Source of the DNA: Myxococcales bacterium
GTDB lineage: Bacteria; Myxococcota; Myxococcia; Myxococcales; Myxococcaceae
Direction: 5' to 3'
DNA: 10,447 bases
Assembly: GCA_003153055.1 (NCBI GenBank)
Contig: PMBV01000563.1
Span: 14,711 to 25,157, forward strand
Numbering within the stretch: the stretch's first letter is position 1; the number at the start of each line of letters is the position of its first letter. Made by a program: the position numbers and the translations under genes. Below, piece by piece: positions 6,127 through 10,447 of this stretch. The notes under the pieces were generated by a model. The model did no database searches. It was given only the letters and a program-made list of their open reading frames with translations, and was not told where the DNA came from.

Positions 6127-8592
6127 CTACTCGACCTCGATGAGCCACTCCAACCGGGCTTGAGGGTGGGCCGGCTCGAGCAGCCAAGCCGACGGCCCGA
6201 GCTGCTTGGCCAGGGCGTCGAGCACCGGGGAGCGCGGGAGCGCGGCGATCGTCGACTCGAGCAGCGCGTTGGGCGCGACTGCCCCCACGAGTGAGCTCAG
6301 CATCCCGGTTTGTGGCTGCACGACGGTGACGTCGATCTCCTGCTGCTCGACGTGCGCCCGTACCTTGGCGGCGGAGATCGCGTCCCACAAGCCGCCGAGA
6401 TGATCCACCAGGCCCCGGTCGGCGGCGTCCGCCCCGCTCCAGACCCTGCCTCGAGCGACGCCGTCGACTTGCTCCTTGGGCAGTTTCCGGCTGGTGGCGA
6501 CCTCGGTGAGGAAGGTGTCGTAGAAGTCGTCGACCCAGCGCTGGGCGGCGGCTCGCTGCTCCGGGGTCCACGGATCGTAGAGGTCGGTGATGCCCGCCAG
6601 CTTTCCCTTCGAGATGCTGACTTGCGAGACCCCGAGCTTCTCGGCCAGGCCACGAATGGCGGGCTTGGCGTAGAAGACGCCGATGCTGCCGGTCAGCGTA
6701 GTGGGCGACGCGAAGATCTCATCGCCGCCCATGGCGACGTAGTAGCCACCCGAGCCGGCGAGGTCGCCCATCGAGCTCACCACCGGCTTGCGCTTTTTCG
6801 CTTCGAGGATCGCCCGGTACATCAGGTCGCTCGCCAGGCCATCGCCACCGCCGGAGTCGACCCGCACCACGATGGCGACGACGCGAGGGTTCTCGACGGC
6901 CGAGCTCAGCGCCTCGATGAAGCTCTGGGCCCCCGCGACCAGGTCGCCCCCCAGCGGAGAGGGCTGGTTCTTTCCCCCCGCGATGCTCCCCAGCACCGGG
7001 ACGATGGCGATCTGCTTCTTCTCTCCCCACCGGGTGTCGCGGTGAGCGAAGGGCCGGTAGGTGAGGTCGACCCGCGCACCGGGGACCTCCTTCCGGAGCA
7101 CCTCGTCGAGCTCGGACGGGGTCAGCACGTCGTCGATGGTCCCCAGTTGCTTCTCTCTCCGGGCGGGCTTGAGGCCCTCGTCGAGGGCGGCCTGCCAGCG
7201 CTCGGGGGTGAGGTGCCGAGCCTCCTGGATGCGGGCGGCGACGGCCTTGACGTTGGAGTCGAGGTACGCGTCGATGGTCTCCCGCTGCTCCAGGGACATG
7301 TCGGAGCGGGTGAACTGGTCGGGGAAGGTCTTGTACGGGCCCACCCGCGCCACGTCGACCTCGACGCCCAGCAGCTTGGCGGCGCCCCCGAAGTAGACCA
7401 CCGAGGAGCGGAGCCCATCGACGACCATCATGGCCTCCGGCGCCGCGTACAGCCCATCGCACGCCGAGACCATCAGGTAGTCGGCGTCGGAGGCCGAGAG
7501 GACGTAGGCGAAGACCTTCTTGCCAGCCTGCCGGAGCCGCACGATGGCCGAGCGCACCTCGTCGGCCCGGGCCAGCCCGATGGAGGCTCCCTCGACCTTG
7601 AGGACGATGGCCTCGAGCTCGGGATCCAGGCGGGCGCGCTCGAGGAACTGGAGGAGGGCGAGGTAGCGATCTTCGGCGGCGATGCCCAAGAGCGAGCCCA
7701 AGCTCAGGCCCGAGGCGCCGAGCTCGGCGAGGCTCACCACGGCGATCTTCTTCTCGGGCACGATGGACCCGAAGCGATCGACCGAGACGCGGGCGGCGAA
7801 CTGCCAGTCGAGCTGCCCCTGGGCCATCGACAGGCCCTGGGTGTAGCCGATGTGCTCGAGATCGAGGCCCAAGCCAGCCTGCACCGTCGACGGCTCCGCG
7901 TTGGTGAAGCCGTGGCTGAACCCGGCGCTGACCCGGAGGCCGCGCACCACCGTGAGCCCCAGCGTGTACTGAAGCCGACTGTGCTCGATGGAGCGCACCT
8001 CGGGGATGACCCAGTCGACGCCCAGGCTGAGCCGCTCGCCCAGCGGGCGGAGGCCGAGGCCCAGGGTCCACTCCCGTGCGAGGCTGGTCGCTGCGTTGGC
8101 CGGAGCGTTGAGGTTTCGCACCAGCGCGCCAAACGCGAGCCAGCGGACCGGTCGAGACTGGAGCCCGAGGTCGAGGGTGGCCAGCCCCTGCACCGGACCT
8201 CCAGAGAGCCAACTGAGCGACGCGCCGAGTGACAGCGCCTGCGGGCCGACCGAGGCACCGAGTTGGAAGCGCTGGTGGGCGTCGGCTCCGGCGGGCCTGA
8301 GCCACTGGGCGCTGAGCCCCAGCCCGACCCAGTCGACGATGCTGGTGGCCAGGAAGATCGCGTCGCCGTCGAGGGCGCGGGTGAGGCTGTGCTCGTGGAG
8401 GTACCAGCCGTTGAGGCGCCCGGCGCGGCTCAGGCCGGCGGGGTTGTACACCAGCGAGGTAGCCTCATCGCTGAAGGCTGACGAGCCCGGGAGCAGGGTG
8501 ACGCCACGGGAGAGATCGAGGGAGCCCACCGCGGCCGACTGGGCGAACGAGGTCGCGGCCAACAGCCCGACGAAGGCGAGGAGAAGGCGCAT
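6127..8592 (-). CDS. Outer-membrane barrel-like domain fused to SppA (S49) peptidase
   Basis: The 821-residue protein begins with a signal peptide (MRLLLAFVGLLAATSFA, likely cut near 17-20). Residues about 20-272 look like a PorV/FadL-type outer-membrane barrel: SLDLSRGVTLL, then DEATSLVYNPAGLSRAG, then some ten or more alternating amphipathic strands with glycine turns. Residues about 280-821 are a complete two-domain SppA of the E. coli 67-kDa type. The catalytic Lys is K421 in RVGPYKTFPDQF, and the nucleophile Ser is S614 in GDLAGSGGYY, followed by PTTLTGSIGVF. Their separation of 193 residues is close to that in E. coli SppA (K209/S409). SppA degrades cleaved signal peptides and other peptides in the periplasm and is normally tethered by one membrane helix. 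Here a barrel-like domain replaces the tether. It follows the PEGA gene by 63 bp and probably shares its transcript. No strong ribosome site was found. Confidence 0.9.
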   Translation of the reverse strand: MRLLLAFVGLLAATSFAQSAAVGSLDLSRGVTLLPGSSAFSDEATSLVYNPAGLSRAGRLNGWYLHEHSLTRALDGDAIFLATSIVDWVGLGLSAQWLRPAGADAHQRFQLGASVGPQALSLGASLSWLSGGPVQGLATLDLGLQSRPVRWLAFGALVRNLNAPANAATSLAREWTLGLGLRPLGERLSLGVDWVIPEVRSIEHSRLQYTLGLTVVRGLRVSAGFSHGFTNAEPSTVQAGLGLDLEHIGYTQGLSMAQGQLDWQFAARVSVDRFGSIVPEKKIAVVSLAELGASGLSLGSLLGIAAEDRYLALLQFLERARLDPELEAIVLKVEGASIGLARADEVRSAIVRLRQAGKKVFAYVLSASDADYLMVSACDGLYAAPEAMMVVDGLRSSVVYFGGAAKLLGVEVDVARVGPYKTFPDQFTRSDMSLEQRETIDAYLDSNVKAVAARIQEARHLTPERWQAALDEGLKPARREKQLGTIDDVLTPSELDEVLRKEVPGARVDLTYRPFAHRDTRWGEKKQIAIVPVLGSIAGGKNQPSPLGGDLVAGAQSFIEALSSAVENPRVVAIVVRVDSGGGDGLASDLMYRAILEAKKRKPVVSSMGDLAGSGGYYVAMGGDEIFASPTTLTGSIGVFYAKPAIRGLAEKLGVSQVSISKGKLAGITDLYDPWTPEQRAAAQRWVDDFYDTFLTEVATSRKLPKEQVDGVARGRVWSGADAADRGLVDHLGGLWDAISAAKVRAHVEQQEIDVTVVQPQTGMLSSLVGAVAPNALLESTIAALPRSPVLDALAKQLGPSAWLLEPAHPQARLEWLIEVE

Positions 8593-8655
8593 GGCCCTGA
8601 TGTAGCCCGCCCCTGCGCTGCGCTCACCGTTTGTTTGGCGCTGGGGCTCCCGACC

Positions 8656-9906
8656 TCACCAGTCTTCGGTGGCAGGAACGGAGTCGAGGGGGTCGCCGCC
8701 CTTCTTCTTGCTCTTCTTCTCTCGCGACCGGTTCCGGCCGCCCTTGTCTTCGGCGTTCCAGTCTTCGGTGCCGTTCCGGCCAGCCAGTGGGTCGCCGGTG
8801 CGCGAGGCCTTCTCGCTGGCGTCGAAGTCGAGCAGGGCGTTCACCATTCGGCCGATTTCACCCCGGAGCTCGCCGAACTCGTCACCCTCGAAGGAGGCCC
8901 GCTTGGTCGCGTACCTCCGGCCCTCCTTCAGGTCGAAGTAGCCGAGGACGAGCTCGGTCTTGACGTCGGTTTGTCGCACCACGCCGATGAGGGCGCGATC
9001 GAGCTTCAAGGAGGAGGCGATACTGCCCATCGCCGAGCCGCCCCGGTTCTTCAGCGCCTCGCTGGCCACCTTGTCGAGGAGCCCGTCGAACGCCTTGTAA
9101 CCGGCCGTGGCGACCAGCTCGGCGTCGACCTCTTGATCCTCCGGGGTCACCTCGACCATGTGGCCCACTTGGCGGAAGCCCGGCCGTTCGATGCGCACCA
9201 GGTGTTTGCCGATGGGGAGCGTGGAGAGCGTGCAGGGGCTGAAGCAATGAAAGGCGCCGTTCAGGTACACCCGGGCCCCCGGCGGCTGGCTCTTCACGTT
9301 GATGTTGCCCCTCAGCTGCGCGTTGCGGCTCGAGGCGACAAGGGCCTTGAGGGCCGCGAAGCTCGGCGGGTAGCGTTGGCGATCGAGCTCCGAATTGGGG
9401 GCCAGCGCGAGCAGGTCGAGCAGCACGAGCTTGGCCTCCTCGACGTCGCCACGGGCCTGGAGCGCGCTGGCGTACATCGTCACCGCGTCGCAGAGGTTCC
9501 CACAGCCCTTCATCGCCCCCACGGCGTGCTCGTACTCCTTGAGGCTCGCCCGCAGCTTCTTCTCGGCGCCCTCGTAGTCGCGGCCGTCGTAGGCGGCCTT
9601 CCCCTCGAGGAACCCCTGGTCGGCTCGCTTGAGGGCCGCGGCGCCGTCTTCGTCGGGGGCCACGCCGAACAGATCGTCAGAGGTCTTGAGCCTGAAGCCC
9701 TCGAACTCGCGGAGCGCATCGTCGAGGTACCCCTCGAGTCGCAGGGTGAGCTGCTCGGCCCCCTTGTCCATGGGAATGACGAGCGCCGCGATGCGCTTGT
9801 CGCCTGAGGCCGCCTGGCTCATCGTCGGCACCGCCACCCCGAGGACGAGCGCCCACACCAGCTGCCTCCCTGTTCCACCCCCACCGAACGTCCGCCCGCT
9901 GTGCAT
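8656..9906 (-). CDS. Secreted/periplasmic PEGA-domain protein with TPR-like region
   Basis: This is a 416-residue protein with an N-terminal signal sequence (hydrophobic [11 protein letters not shown], Ala-rich cleavage region near 32). Next comes a helical, TPR-like region (about 95-195, e.g. [20 protein letters not shown]). A PEGA domain follows at about 200-265 ([16 protein letters not shown], then [15 protein letters not shown]), then a mixed domain (270-362). The tail carries two 13-residue repeats (371-383 and 404-416) around a basic linker. Two C-x3-C pairs occur (135/139 and 221/225). PEGA domains are found in surface or periplasmic proteins, often in multi-domain proteins of myxobacteria. 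The exact task here is unknown. ATG 9906 gives an n-region with two arginines but has no ribosome site. GTG 9858 (codon 17) has GGGAGG 6 bases before it (9865-9870) and is a credible alternative start. Confidence 0.88.
   Translation of the reverse strand: MHSGRTFGGGGTGRQLVWALVLGVAVPTMSQAASGDKRIAALVIPMDKGAEQLTLRLEGYLDDALREFEGFRLKTSDDLFGVAPDEDGAAALKRADQGFLEGKAAYDGRDYEGAEKKLRASLKEYEHAVGAMKGCGNLCDAVTMYASALQARGDVEEAKLVLLDLLALAPNSELDRQRYPPSFAALKALVASSRNAQLRGNINVKSQPPGARVYLNGAFHCFSPCTLSTLPIGKHLVRIERPGFRQVGHMVEVTPEDQEVDAELVATAGYKAFDGLLDKVASEALKNRGGSAMGSIASSLKLDRALIGVVRQTDVKTELVLGYFDLKEGRRYATKRASFEGDEFGELRGEIGRMVNALLDFDASEKASRTGDPLAGRNGTEDWNAEDKGGRNRSREKKSKKKGGDPLDSVPATEDW
8659..8796 (-). repeat. Two 13-residue tail repeats (GDPL-x5-TEDW) in the PEGA protein
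   Basis: [13 protein letters not shown] (8758-8796) and [13 protein letters not shown] (8659-8697, the very C-terminus) match at 8 of 13 positions with no gaps. They flank 20 residues rich in Lys, Arg, Gly and Ser. The copies are partly diverged in the middle, which suggests that GDPL and TEDW are the selected parts. Confidence 0.85.
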
Positions 9907-9971
9907 GGTCGCGCATGGTAGCCGAGGTGGCTCGGGCGCACGATGGGGCGAGCGTCCAACCTGCGGAAATC

Positions 9972-9999
9972 TTGCCCAGTCGATCGGCTACGGTATGGT
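9972..9999 (+). promoter_or_regulatory. Possible sigma-70-type promoter for the topoisomerase gene
   Basis: TTGCCC (9972-9977) and TATGGT (9994-9999) each match 4 of 6 consensus bases and are 16 bases apart. They lie about 70 bases before the ATG, in the divergent gap between the PEGA gene and the topoisomerase gene. Such matches are common by chance. Confidence 0.3.
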
Positions 10000-10008
10000 C
10001 AGTCGGGC

Positions 10009-10018
10009 ACAGGCCTGT
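10009..10018. repeat. Perfect 10-base palindrome ACAGGCCTGT
   Basis: The palindrome sits 10 to 19 bases downstream of the proposed -10 element, where an operator would overlap the transcription start. It is short and may be chance. Confidence 0.4.
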
Positions 10019-10070
10019 AGCAGCCGGTGTTGCGTCACAAGCGTTCGGAAATCCAATGGAAAAGGCCGGA

Positions 10071-10447
10071 ATGTCTGAACAGATGAGCATCTTCGAGGAA
10101 GGCAAGGGCAAGGGCCGAGGCGGGCGGGGTGGGCGCGGGGGAGGCGGAGGCTCGGACGGCGGCGGTGGAGGAGGTGGGGAGCGGCCGACGGACCTGGCCG
10201 AGGAGGCGCGGCGGCGGTACATCAACTACGCCCTGTCGGTCATCACCGCGCGAGCGTTGCCCGACGTTCGTGACGGCCTCAAGCCAGTGCAACGCCGCAT
10301 CCTCTACTCGATGTGGCAGAAGAATCTCACGGCCGACAACAAACATCGTAAGTGCGCAACCGTCGTCGGCGACGTGATGGGCAACTTCCACCCGCACGGC
10401 GACTCCGCCATCTACGACGCCCTGGTGCGCATGGCCCAGCCGTTCTC
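10071..10447 (+). CDS. parC: DNA topoisomerase IV / gyrase subunit A (5' part, cut by window end)
   Basis: The first 125 residues are visible. After [14 protein letters not shown] comes a glycine-rich tract (19 Gly in residues 11-36), then the conserved start of the type IIA cleavage domain: [24 protein letters not shown] (47-70), [12 protein letters not shown] (71-82), and the quinolone-resistance region [26 protein letters not shown] (100-125). S112 and D116 match the Ser and Asp positions 83 and 87 of E. coli GyrA, in the usual drug-sensitive state. The catalytic Tyr lies beyond the window. ParC rather than GyrA is favoured by Q74 (His in GyrA PVHRR) and MW, but the [11 protein letters not shown] stretch is GyrA-like, so the choice is moderate. 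KCAT (94-97) replaces the usual KSAR. In-frame ATGs also occur at 10056 and 10083. ATG 10071 is preceded by a weak AAAAGG. Confidence 0.9.
   Translation, partial: MSEQMSIFEEGKGKGRGGRGGRGGGGGSDGGGGGGGERPTDLAEEARRRYINYALSVITARALPDVRDGLKPVQRRILYSMWQKNLTADNKHRKCATVVGDVMGNFHPHGDSAIYDALVRMAQPF

Noticed and set aside
6310..8232. A 640-codon open frame on the + strand opposite the SppA gene
   Set aside because: Its translation is rich in Asp, His, Gly, Arg and Val with no recognisable domain, as expected from the antisense of a GC-rich gene, while the - strand carries clear catalytic motifs.
9307..9318. A mobile element or phage boundary
   Set aside because: No transposase, integrase, tRNA or flanking direct repeats were seen anywhere, and base composition looks even across the window.
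8635..9807. A 390-codon open frame on the + strand opposite the PEGA gene
   Set aside because: Low-complexity Leu/Val/Arg/Gly composition and no motif. The PEGA, signal-peptide and repeat features all lie on the - strand.

Overview
The window reads as chromosomal DNA of a GC-rich, delta-proteobacterial type organism, most likely a myxobacterium (Myxococcota). This is inferred from three things: strong G/C third-position bias, which opens long antisense frames over every real gene; myxobacterial-style content (exopolysaccharide genes with a stand-alone response regulator, and a periplasmic PEGA-domain protein); and a gyrase/topoisomerase IV A subunit with a Gly/Arg-rich N-terminus. No rRNA, tRNA, insertion sequence, phage gene or CRISPR array was seen.

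Left block (1-3670, + strand) is a tightly packed polysaccharide operon. A gene entering from the left ends at 110. It is followed by a receiver-only response regulator, a Wzz/GumC-type polysaccharide co-polymerase with two membrane segments, a membrane-bound family 2 glycosyltransferase of the processive (QxxRW) type, and a small protein that looks like a tyrosine-autokinase (CpsD/Wzc kinase) domain without its Walker A motif. All four junctions are 4-base ATGA or GTGA overlaps, so translation is probably coupled throughout.

Middle block (3681-6116) continues the surface-sugar theme. A NodB-type polysaccharide deacetylase lies on the - strand, convergent with the operon. It is divergent from a WecG/TagA/CpsF-family glycosyltransferase on the + strand, which is followed by a hexapeptide-repeat acyltransferase related to CysE. 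The 94-bp divergent region carries two adjacent inverted repeats. A plausible joint role is assembly, modification (acetylation, deacetylation) and length control of an exported polysaccharide. Repeat-unit export and polymerisation genes (Wzx, Wzy, Wza) are not in the window.

Right block: on the - strand, a PEGA-domain lipoprotein-like or periplasmic protein (8656-9906) is followed 63 bp later by an 821-residue protein (6127-8592) that joins an outer-membrane beta-barrel-like domain to a full two-domain SppA (S49) peptidase. At the right edge, on the + strand, begins a ParC/GyrA gene (10071 onward, cut by the window end) with a 26-residue glycine-rich insertion near its N-terminus.

The most noteworthy items are the barrel-SppA fusion, the Walker-less kinase-like protein paired with the chain-length protein, the paired repeats and cysteines of the PEGA protein, and the Gly/Arg-rich topoisomerase N-terminus. 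No gap between genes exceeds 300 bases.
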